5,349 nt of DNA from an uncultured Collinsella sp. (lineage in GTDB: Bacteria > Actinomycetota > Coriobacteriia > Coriobacteriales > Coriobacteriaceae), in assembly GCA_900548515.1 (NCBI GenBank), contig URKU01000116.1, positions 1-5,349 on the forward strand. Reading direction: 5' to 3'. Shown here piece by piece: positions 1 through 5,349 of the stretch (position 1 is the stretch's first letter; the number at the start of each line of letters is the position of its first letter). The notes under the pieces were generated by a model. That model worked only from the letters and a program-made list of their open reading frames with translations. It was not told the DNA's origin and did not search any database. Made by a program: the position numbers and the translations under genes.

Positions 1-489
1 GCGCTGCTGCTGCGGGGCAGCAAACTGCTGCTGGCCGGCGCGCGGGGCGCTGGCGGCACGGCTTGCCGCGGAGTTGTTCTGGCCCAGGCCGTTTTGATAG
101 GCGCGCTCTTCTTCGTACAGGCGGCCGAGCGTGGGGGCATCGACGTTCTCGGCAAAGACCGAGAACTTGCCGGCGCGCAGCTGCGGATCGATCATAAAGC
201 GCACGAGGGGCTCGCCGACAAAGACATAGCGGCGCTTTTCGGCCTGCGCCTTCACGAACTCGCGGACCTCGCGCGAAAGCTCGGGGTAGAACGGGGCGAG
301 CATGGGATCGTCGTCGGCGGCGATAAGGATGGTATAGAGTGCCGGCGCCGTGTTGACGCCGTTAATCACCAGAGTCTGATCCTCCATGTCGCGAGCGGCC
401 TGCTTGGCAAGCTTCTTAAAGGAGAACGGGGCACGGGTGGCACCGAAGATGCCGGCCACGTGGTCCTCGAAGATGTTCAGGAAGTTCAC
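1..489 (-). CDS. FhaA-type protein, N-terminal part (FHA domain expected beyond window)
   Basis: The first 163 residues of a minus-strand protein are open to the window edge. Residues about 3-117 match the N-terminal domain of actinobacterial FhaA (DUF3662/FhaA_N family). The pattern starts FEDHVAGIFG (7-16), continues with a basic helix rich in Lys/Arg/Ala (24-35), a strand APALYTILIAADD (48-60), a helix PELSREVREFVKAQAE (69-84), and ends YVFVGEPLVRFMIDPQL (88-104) and GKFSVFAEN (107-115). From about residue 126 it becomes a Gln/Ala/Ser-rich linker with two QQQ runs. In FhaA proteins such a linker leads to a C-terminal FHA domain that binds phosphothreonine; that part is not visible. The GTG start at 489 overlaps the kinase stop as GTGA and has a GGAGAG Shine-Dalgarno 9 bases upstream. 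The next in-frame ATG (residue 35) would cut into the domain. The coupled kinase upstream makes a phospho-dependent adaptor role likely. Mycobacterial FhaA is a cell-envelope adaptor phosphorylated by a Ser/Thr kinase; the same role here is inference. Confidence 0.85.
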   Translation of the reverse strand, partial: MNFLNIFEDHVAGIFGATRAPFSFKKLAKQAARDMEDQTLVINGVNTAPALYTILIAADDDPMLAPFYPELSREVREFVKAQAEKRRYVFVGEPLVRFMIDPQLRAGKFSVFAENVDAPTLGRLYEEERAYQNGLGQNNSAASRAASAPRAGQQQFAAPQQQR

Positions 490-2339
490 GAAAGATCACT
501 CTCCGTATAGGTTCTTTGGTATCCGAGCAAATATAGGCATATCCCAACGATTATAGAGGATAGGATTCCCGCAACCGCCGCCTTGGCGATGACCGCGGCT
601 GCAAGGCTGGCAATTTCCATATGGTGTGCAAGACAGGACGCCGCTGCGCAGCCGATGCCGGTGACAGCGATGGCGGCGATTGCGGCAAGGTTTGAGCCCT
701 GATTGGCACGCTTGGCATGGACATTGAGCAGCGCAGATGACGCCGCGGCAGTTGCCGCGACCAGCACAAAGGCAGCCCAAAGGAGCGGGTCTCCCAGCGC
801 TGCAGCAACGTTACCGAGCCCCAGCACGCCTCCGGCTGAAAGCGCGACCGTGGCCAGACGGGCAAAAAGCGCGCCCATGCCCGTTGCCGCGGCGGCGCTT
901 GCCGGGCCGAGCCAAAATGACGCGACGCCGGCGGCGACCCCAGCTGCCAGGAAGGTATTGCCGGTCAGACAGCCAAGCGCGAGTGCACAGGTGAGCGTGG
1001 CGCTCGCGGCAGTCTCGGTGCGACCCCAGGCGATCCACCAACCGGACATGGCGGCGGCAAAGATCACCGCGACGGGCAGCATCGACAGGATGCCCTGTGC
1101 CTGCATGGTGGCGTTGGCCATGAGCACCAAAAAGCCCACAGCCGAGATGGCCGAGCCAATCTGGGGGGCCAGGCCAGCCGCCGCTCCGATCGCGATGGCC
1201 GCAATGACCAGGCCGGGAAGCGCCGCGACCCCGGCCGTTTGCATCAGCAAAAAGCTAAAGGTGCCGCACGTTAGCGCCGAGATAGTGCGCATGGTGTAGT
1301 CGCGCGTATGGCTCCAGCGCGTGCCCGCCCAGCCGAGTGCGGGGTCGACCTCGATGGCGTCGTCCTCGTAGTGCGACGGCTCGATATCGTCGAGCTCCTG
1401 CTCGTCATCCGAAAGTTCGCCAACCATTTGCTCCAGGCTGCGACGGCCCTCGCGCACGCTGCCCAGACCGGCAAGGAGCTGGTCGCAAAATGCCTCGATG
1501 CTGTTGGGGCGGTCCTGCGGCATGGGGGAGAGCGCGCTCATGAGCGCGGCCTCGGCTCCCGGGGGGAAGTGTGGTATCAGCTCGCTGGGATAGGTGGCGC
1601 CGCCGATGATGCGGCCGAGCGAGTCGGCGGGCGTGGCCGCCATAAAGGGAGCGCTGCCGCACAGGCCCTCGTAGATCACACAGGCGAGGGCAAAGACATC
1701 GGCGCGCTCGTCGACCGTGCCGGTCTCGATATCGAGCTGCTCGGGCGGCATGTAGCCGATGGTGCCGCCGCGTGAGCCGCCAAAGCCACCGGCAGACGAC
1801 AGTCGCGCCATGCCAAAGTCGGTGAGCTTTACATTGCCCGAGTGGTCGATGAGCACGTTGGCGGGCTTAATGTCCAGGTGGAGTACGCCGTTACTGTGGG
1901 CGAAGGTGAGCGCCTGACCCAGGGCATCGGCAATAGCCGCGGCCTCGTCAAAGGTAAGTGAGTGACCGTCCACGCGGTGCAAAAACTCGGCCAGCGACAT
2001 GCCATCGACATATTCCATAACTAGGTAGGCATAGGCTGTGTCGTGCGTAAAGTCGATGACCTGCACGATGTTGGGATGTTGAAGCATGGCGGCAGTGTGC
2101 GCCTCGCGCAGGACATCCATGATGTCGCTGGCGGGCATGCCGACACCGTTAATAAGGGGGATGCGCTTAATGGCGACGCGGCGGCGCAGGTGCGTGTCGC
2201 GGCAGATCTCGATGGAGCCAAAACCGCCGGTCGCAAGTGTCTCGAGCGGCTGGTACCGCTTGAGCAGCTCGCGAGAGCTGGTGCCCTCCAAAGGAACGTC
2301 CGGCGAGAACCGGGCGGTATGTTGCGAGAAAAGTGGCAT
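486..2339 (-). CDS. Ser/Thr protein kinase with polytopic membrane C-terminal domain
   Basis: A 617-residue Hanks-type kinase that should transfer ATP phosphate to Ser/Thr of partner proteins from the cytoplasmic face of the membrane. The kinase domain spans about residues 28-290. Visible parts are the glycine loop LATGGFGSI (35-43, with Ala where the first Gly usually is), the VAIK lysine K58, the helix-C Glu E79, HPNIV (88-92), the catalytic loop HLDIKPANV (D156, K158, N161), DFG (174-176), the PPEQ form of APE (E200) and the subdomain XI Arg R277. All core catalytic residues are present, so it should be active. HRD is HLD, making it a non-RD kinase, and the activation loop is Gly-rich. An acidic segment (about 308-332) leads into about ten hydrophobic segments (352-604) and a short polar tail. 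There are no PASTA repeats and no sizeable extracellular sensor. I chose ATG 2339 over the in-frame TTG at 2345 because GAGGG lies 6 bases before the ATG but directly abuts the TTG. The stop overlaps the FhaA start by four bases. It is not the canonical PknB; the substrate is unknown, with the FhaA protein the obvious candidate. Confidence 0.92.
   Translation of the reverse strand: MPLFSQHTARFSPDVPLEGTSSRELLKRYQPLETLATGGFGSIEICRDTHLRRRVAIKRIPLINGVGMPASDIMDVLREAHTAAMLQHPNIVQVIDFTHDTAYAYLVMEYVDGMSLAEFLHRVDGHSLTFDEAAAIADALGQALTFAHSNGVLHLDIKPANVLIDHSGNVKLTDFGMARLSSAGGFGGSRGGTIGYMPPEQLDIETGTVDERADVFALACVIYEGLCGSAPFMAATPADSLGRIIGGATYPSELIPHFPPGAEAALMSALSPMPQDRPNSIEAFCDQLLAGLGSVREGRRSLEQMVGELSDDEQELDDIEPSHYEDDAIEVDPALGWAGTRWSHTRDYTMRTISALTCGTFSFLLMQTAGVAALPGLVIAAIAIGAAAGLAPQIGSAISAVGFLVLMANATMQAQGILSMLPVAVIFAAAMSGWWIAWGRTETAASATLTCALALGCLTGNTFLAAGVAAGVASFWLGPASAAAATGMGALFARLATVALSAGGVLGLGNVAAALGDPLLWAAFVLVAATAAASSALLNVHAKRANQGSNLAAIAAIAVTGIGCAAASCLAHHMEIASLAAAVIAKAAVAGILSSIIVGICLYLLGYQRTYTESDLS
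499..504 (-). promoter_or_regulatory. Ribosome binding site of the FhaA-type gene
   Basis: GGAGAG on the minus strand sits 9 bases before the GTG codon at 489 and lies inside the last codons of the kinase gene. It supports GTG as the start and a coupled kinase-FhaA transcript. Confidence 0.6.
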
Positions 2340-2345
2340 GGCCAA

Positions 2346-2350
2346 CCCTC
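2346..2350 (-). promoter_or_regulatory. Ribosome binding site that fixes the kinase start
   Basis: GAGGG on the minus strand is followed by six bases (TTGGCC) and then ATG at 2339. The alternative TTG at 2345 begins immediately after GAGGG, leaving no spacer, so it is an unlikely start. Confidence 0.6.
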
Positions 2351-2419
2351 GTGCGTTTAAAGTTCGTTTGCGAGCGGCGGGCGCGGGGCCGAGCCGTTCG
2401 CGGTGGCATAGATGCTGCT

Positions 2420-2428
2420 AGTGTAGCA
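2420..2428 (-). promoter_or_regulatory. Candidate extended -10 promoter element for the kinase-FhaA operon
   Basis: TGCTACACT on the minus strand resembles an extended -10 (TGn plus TACACT, four of six matches to TATAAT). It lies about 80 bases before the kinase ATG in the 144-base gap after the YcxB-like gene. I see no good -35 at 17-18 bases. The same bases form the inverted repeat TGCTA-GTG-TAGCA (2416-2428), which could be an operator or chance. No clear terminator separates this gap from the upstream gene, so read-through from the YcxB-like gene is also possible. Confidence 0.3.
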
Positions 2429-2483
2429 CGCTCGGGTGCATGGGGAGGATAGCGGGATGCGAGGCTGCCTGCCTGGCTTGGCC

Positions 2484-3200
2484 TTAGCGCTTCTTCTTGT
2501 TCTTCTTCTGCTTGCGCCGCTTGCCCTTGGTCTCCTGGGGCTTGTCGCCCTGCTTGGCCTCGGCGGCGGCCTTCTCGGCCTTCATTTTCTTCTTCTTGGT
2601 CTCGATGCGGAGTTTTTTGTTGATGCGGGCCTTGAGGAAGGGACCGAACTGCTCGGCATCGCCACGGACGAAGGTGTCCTTGGGGATCGTCACGCCCTGG
2701 TCGGCGAACATGGCCACAAAGATGCGCTCGCCGTCGAGTACGTGGTCGAGCTTGTCAAACGGGAAGAACTGCGACTTGCCGCTCTTGCCCCAAACCATCA
2801 GGCCGTCCTCGTTGGCGGCGACGCGGCGATAGCGGCCACCCATGGACTCGTCGGCCTCGACGGCGTCGATAAAGTCGCGGGCGAGCGTGTGGTGCAGGTT
2901 CTTGCTCCACCAGGCCAAAAAGGCGCCGAACACGATCAACACGACGCCGAACTTGATCCAGCTGCCGCCGGCCACCAGCATGCCGATGCCGATGAGCGCG
3001 GCAACTGCCGCGGCGACATACAGCGAGCCGCGACGCCTGGGCGAGGCGACCAGGCGGGCGAAGTCGGTGACCAGGTCGTTTTCGTACTGGTACTCGTTGA
3101 GGTACAGGATACCGTCGTCGGCCGCGGCCTGCTTCTCGAGCGCGACCTCGACCTGGTCGGCTGCTTCGGAGGGAACGAGGTTGCTCTCTGCGTCTGCCAT
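2484..3200 (-). CDS. Two-pass membrane protein with YcxB-like domain and lysine-rich tail
   Basis: A 238-residue protein. Residues 1-56 are a cytoplasmic acidic to mixed N-terminus. Two close hydrophobic segments (about 59-78 and 82-98) form a membrane hairpin, with SPRRR (53-57) before the first and KNLHHTLAR (100-108) after the second, so both ends are probably cytoplasmic. Residues about 120-195 (RYRRVAANEDGLMVWGKSG, FFPFDKLDHV, FVAMF, VTIPKDTFVRGDAEQF, FLKARI) have the layout of the YcxB-like C-terminal domain, a PH-like beta fold found after two membrane spans. The biochemical role of this family is unknown to me. The tail (195-238) is almost all Lys, Glu, Ala, Gln and Arg, ending KKNKKKR; it could touch anionic lipid, RNA or DNA, which is inference. 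The ATG start has AGGAGT nine bases upstream. The gene is divergent from dnaX and lies 144 bases before the kinase gene on the same strand. The YcxB-family assignment rests on layout and motif memory only. Confidence 0.8.
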   Translation of the reverse strand: MADAESNLVPSEAADQVEVALEKQAAADDGILYLNEYQYENDLVTDFARLVASPRRRGSLYVAAAVAALIGIGMLVAGGSWIKFGVVLIVFGAFLAWWSKNLHHTLARDFIDAVEADESMGGRYRRVAANEDGLMVWGKSGKSQFFPFDKLDHVLDGERIFVAMFADQGVTIPKDTFVRGDAEQFGPFLKARINKKLRIETKKKKMKAEKAAAEAKQGDKPQETKGKRRKQKKNKKKR

Positions 3201-3209
3201 GCTCTTTGG

Positions 3210-3215
3210 ACTCCT
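3210..3215 (-). promoter_or_regulatory. Ribosome binding site of the YcxB-like gene
   Basis: AGGAGT on the minus strand lies nine bases before the ATG at 3200 and supports that start. Confidence 0.65.
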
Positions 3216-3257
3216 ATCGCGGCGGGCTCGCCGTACGGGTTATTATGAATGCAGTAT

Positions 3258-3275
3258 GCCGTGCGACCGCATGGC
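3258..3275 (+). promoter_or_regulatory. Small hairpin in the presumed dnaX leader
   Basis: GCCGTGC (3258-3264) and GCATGGC (3269-3275) pair as seven base pairs, including one G-U, around the loop GACC. It lies 40 bases before the dnaX start and is not followed by a T tract, so it is not an intrinsic terminator. A leader structure or a protein site are both possible; chance in GC-rich DNA is also plausible. Confidence 0.25.
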
Positions 3276-3303
3276 CGTCGCGGCAACAAGACTCAGTATA
3301 CCC

Positions 3304-3310
3304 GGGGGAG
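3304..3310 (+). promoter_or_regulatory. Ribosome binding site of dnaX
   Basis: GGGGGAG lies five bases before the ATG at 3316. Together with the conserved N-terminus ESLYRKYRPLTF this fixes the dnaX start. Confidence 0.65.
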
Positions 3311-3315
3311 CACCC

Positions 3316-5349
3316 ATGGAATCGTTGTACCGAAAGTATCGCCCGCTCACCTTCGACTCCGTGGTGGGCCAGCAGCATATCGTCTCGACGCTCGAGCACG
3401 CCATCACCGAGGGGCGCCTGTCCCACGCGTACCTATTCTGCGGACCGCGCGGCACGGGCAAGACCACCATGGCGCGCATTCTGGCCAAGGCGCTGCTGTG
3501 TCGCAATGCCGAGGCGGCGCGCGCCGAGGGTGCAAGCGGCTGCTTGCCCGACGGTGCTTGCGAGGAGTGCGAGCTCATCGCCGAGGGCAACCACCCGGAT
3601 GTCTACGAGCTCGATGCCGCAAGCCGTACCGGCGTGGACAACGTGCGCGAGGAGATCATCAACTCCGTCAACTTTGCCCCGGTGCGCGGCAAGTACAAGA
3701 TCTATATCATCGACGAGGTCCACATGCTCACGACGGCGGCGTTCAACGCGCTGCTCAAGACGCTTGAGGAGCCGCCGGCGCACGTGATCTTTGTGCTGTG
3801 CACCACCGACCCGCAAAAGATTCTGGAGACCATCCTCTCGCGCTGCCAGCGCTTCGATTTCCACCGCATCGGCAACGAGGATATCGAGCATCGCCTGTCC
3901 TACGTGTGCGAGCAGGAGGGCTTCGATTACGACGACGAGGCACTCGCCATTGTGGCGCGCCATGCCAAGGGCGGTATGCGCGACGCGCTTTCCACGCTGG
4001 AGCAGCTGAGCGTCTTTGGCAACGGTTCTGTGCATGCGGACGACGCCCGCTCGCTTTTGGGCGAGGTTTCGGACCAGATTCTGGGCGAGTTTTCCCGCGC
4101 CATTGCCGATCGCGATGTTGCCGAGCTCTATGGACTGATCCGTGCGCAGGTCGAGGAGGGCAATGACCTGCTGGAGCTGACGCGCGACCTGGTGGCGCAT
4201 GTGCGCGACGTGTACGTTGCCTGCGTTGCCGGTGCCCGTGCCGAGCTGTTTGAGGGCGGCTCCGAGCAGGCCGAGGCGCTTGCTGCCGAGGCCGCTGCCT
4301 TTGGCGAGCATCCTGCCGACCGCCTGGCCCGCGTGCTGACGGTGCTCGACGATGCCGCACTGGAGATGAGGGGCGCGAGCGACGTGCGCCTGGTGCTCGA
4401 GATTGCCTGCACGCGTCTGGCGCGTCCCGAGGCCGATTTAACGATTGAGGCATTGGCCGAGCGCGTGGCACGCCTGGAGGCCATGATTGCCAGCGGCGCC
4501 GTGCCGGCGAGCGTGGCTGCTGCTCAGGCCGCCGCGCCTGCAGCATCCGTACCCGCTGCTGCCCAACAGCCGACGCTCATTTCGGGCGCTCGTGCTGCCG
4601 CTCCGGCGGCATCCGCTGCCCCCGCTGCTACGTCCGCGCGCCAGGGCGGTATGCCTTGGGACCGCGGCGCTGCTGTTCCGGCTGCCCAGCCTGCGCCCAA
4701 GTCCGCGGCTCCTGCGCCGGCGCCCAGACCTGTAACGCCTGCACCTCAGCCCGTTGCGGCTCCGGCTTCCGCGCCTGCTGCATCGACCGTGTCGGTGTCC
4801 AAGCCCAACAACGCCGCCCAGGTTGCCTCCGCCGGTGCTGCCGAGACCCCCGCGGTTGAGGACGCCGGCGAGCTCCAGCGCAAATGGGCCGAGGTCGTCG
4901 AGCGCGTCAAGGCTCGTCAGGCCTCCTACGCAGGGCTTTTGCTCAACGCCCGCGCCACGGCCGACGACGGCTCCAAGCTCACGGTCTCGTTCCCCGCGGG
5001 TTCGACTTTTGCCATCAAGATGCTCGGTCGCGCCGATACGCAGTCGGTGGTCCTGCCGACGGTCTGCGCGGTCTTCGGTCGTCGTACCGTCGACTATGTC
5101 CTGGATGGGGGTGGCACGCCGGCTCCTCAACATGAGGAGCATTCTCCATCTGCACGGGCTGCGGTATCTGCGGACCCGCAACCCGTGTCCTCGGTGCCCC
5201 CTGCATCCTCGAGCGCCAGCGCGACGCAGCCAAAAGCGGCGCCGGTAGCGGCACCGACCCCGTCGGCGCCTGAACCCGCTGCGCCCAAACCGGCTGCTCC
5301 GATCCCCGCGCCCAAGTCCGCTGCCGCGCCTGCGCCCAAGTCATCCGAC
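3316..5349 (+). CDS. dnaX: DNA polymerase III subunit gamma/tau (3' end beyond window)
   Basis: ATPase of the clamp loader, which opens the beta sliding clamp and loads it on primed DNA; the long form (tau) also tethers polymerase and helicase. The visible 678 residues are open to the window edge. They begin MESLYRKYRPLTF, typical of DnaX. The AAA+ core shows Walker A GPRGTGKTT (43-51, K49), four zinc-site Cys (62, 76, 82, 85), Walker B IIDEVHML (131-138, D133/E134), sensor 1 CTTD (162-165), SRC with the Arg finger R176, and sensor 2 GGMRDAL (R222). The collar domain runs to about 375. Next come an Ala/Pro linker (about 396-515) containing GGMPWDRG, a folded domain (about 516-598, starting ELQRKWAEVVERVKARQ) like the C-terminal domain of Gram-positive DnaX, and a second Ala/Pro/Lys linker (599 on). 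No E. coli-type A AAA AAG slippery site is visible, so a frameshifted short form is not supported. Genes often following dnaX (ybaB, recR) would lie outside. Confidence 0.97.
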   Translation, partial: MESLYRKYRPLTFDSVVGQQHIVSTLEHAITEGRLSHAYLFCGPRGTGKTTMARILAKALLCRNAEAARAEGASGCLPDGACEECELIAEGNHPDVYELDAASRTGVDNVREEIINSVNFAPVRGKYKIYIIDEVHMLTTAAFNALLKTLEEPPAHVIFVLCTTDPQKILETILSRCQRFDFHRIGNEDIEHRLSYVCEQEGFDYDDEALAIVARHAKGGMRDALSTLEQLSVFGNGSVHADDARSLLGEVSDQILGEFSRAIADRDVAELYGLIRAQVEEGNDLLELTRDLVAHVRDVYVACVAGARAELFEGGSEQAEALAAEAAAFGEHPADRLARVLTVLDDAALEMRGASDVRLVLEIACTRLARPEADLTIEALAERVARLEAMIASGAVPASVAAAQAAAPAASVPAAAQQPTLISGARAAAPAASAAPAATSARQGGMPWDRGAAVPAAQPAPKSAAPAPAPRPVTPAPQPVAAPASAPAASTVSVSKPNNAAQVASAGAAETPAVEDAGELQRKWAEVVERVKARQASYAGLLLNARATADDGSKLTVSFPAGSTFAIKMLGRADTQSVVLPTVCAVFGRRTVDYVLDGGGTPAPQHEEHSPSARAAVSADPQPVSSVPPASSSASATQPKAAPVAAPTPSAPEPAAPKPAAPIPAPKSAAAPAPKSSD
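5308..5342 (+). repeat. Short direct repeats in the second dnaX linker
   Basis: GCGCCCAAGTC occurs at 5308-5318 and 5332-5342, encoding the repeated APKS motif. A third copy is in the first linker: 14 bases at 4693-4706 match 5308-5321 exactly, and 15 bases at 4689-4703 match 5328-5342 exactly. The two linkers therefore share DNA-level as well as composition-level repeats, consistent with linker growth by duplication or with strong codon bias on a repeated motif. Confidence 0.5.

Larger units (their letters stand above)
3201..3315. other. Divergent intergenic region between the YcxB-like gene and dnaX
   Basis: These 115 bases must hold promoters for two opposed genes. The only AT-rich patch is 3240-3250. 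It reads TATTAT (3241-3246) on the plus strand and CATAAT (3247-3242) on the minus strand, each five of six matches to a -10 box. No convincing -35 is seen for either at 16-18 bases. Further right are a GC-rich hairpin (3258-3275) and the dnaX Shine-Dalgarno. I see no SRP RNA or tRNA, although the former often sits near dnaX in other bacteria. Confidence 0.5.

Noticed and set aside
4..33. CTG triplet runs at 4-12 and 25-33 as a possible variable repeat
   Set aside because: They encode two QQQ runs in the FhaA-type linker. Three units each is short, and triplet changes would not shift the frame.
94..510. Plus-strand open frame of 138 codons
   Set aside because: It lies opposite the FhaA-type N-terminal domain, whose minus-strand reading is clearly conserved; the plus frame resembles nothing and has no good ribosome binding site.
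703..1299. Plus-strand Ala/Pro-rich open frame of 198 codons
   Set aside because: It is antisense to the membrane region of the kinase; the Ala/Gly-rich hydrophobic reading on the minus strand is the real one.
2455..2483. Possible terminator after the YcxB-like gene
   Set aside because: Only short AGGC/GCCT pairings are visible on the minus strand and no T tract follows.
2436..3248. Plus-strand open frame of 270 codons with a Leu-rich, signal-like start
   Set aside because: The Leu run is the antisense image of the lysine-rich tail of the YcxB-like protein. The minus-strand gene has a membrane hairpin, a family-like domain and a good ribosome binding site.
3201..3315. SRP (4.5S-like) RNA gene next to dnaX
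   Set aside because: The conserved GGAA tetraloop and asymmetric-loop motif of SRP RNA are absent from this short gap.
3433..4311. Minus-strand open frame of 292 codons
   Set aside because: It is antisense to the DnaX AAA+ core; long antisense frames are expected with this GC-rich codon use.
4438..5181. Minus-strand Ser/Gly/Arg-rich open frame of 247 codons
   Set aside because: It is antisense to the Ala/Pro linker and C-terminal domain of DnaX; the composition comes from the opposite strand.
3316..5349. Programmed frameshift site in dnaX
   Set aside because: I looked for a run such as A AAA AAG and found at most four consecutive A's in the visible gene, with no suitable slippery heptamer.

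Overview
This is a GC-rich bacterial window with four protein genes and almost no spare DNA. The protein mix suggests an actinomycetote of the class Coriobacteriia, with a Collinsella-like gut bacterium as the best guess. The FhaA-type N-terminal domain points to Actinomycetota. The DnaX AAA+ core (ASRTGVDNVREEI, IIDEVHML, CTTDPQKI) lacks the sequence variants usual in mycobacterial or streptomycete DnaX. The class assignment is inference from remembered family features, not a search.

Left part, minus strand, read right to left. A gene for a small two-pass membrane protein with a YcxB-like domain and a lysine-rich tail (3200 to 2484) comes first. After a gap of about 140 bases with a weak promoter candidate comes a serine/threonine protein kinase with a large polytopic membrane C-terminus (2339 to 486). 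Its stop codon overlaps the GTG start of an FhaA-type gene (489 to beyond position 1), whose C-terminal part, expected to carry an FHA phosphothreonine-binding domain, lies outside the window.

Right part, plus strand. dnaX (3316 to beyond 5349) is divergent from the YcxB-like gene across a 115-base intergenic region. It encodes the clamp-loader and replisome-organising subunit tau/gamma of DNA polymerase III. The visible 678 residues hold the complete AAA+ and collar domains, an Ala/Pro linker, a small folded C-terminal domain and a second Ala/Pro/Lys linker that runs off the edge.

The kinase and FhaA genes look like a translationally coupled signalling pair: a membrane kinase and a partner likely to bind phosphothreonine. 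The kinase is the most unusual item. It has a non-RD catalytic loop (HLD) and about ten hydrophobic segments in place of the usual single membrane span plus PASTA repeats. I found no mobile element, CRISPR array, tRNA or rRNA. No convincing new defence-type system is visible.
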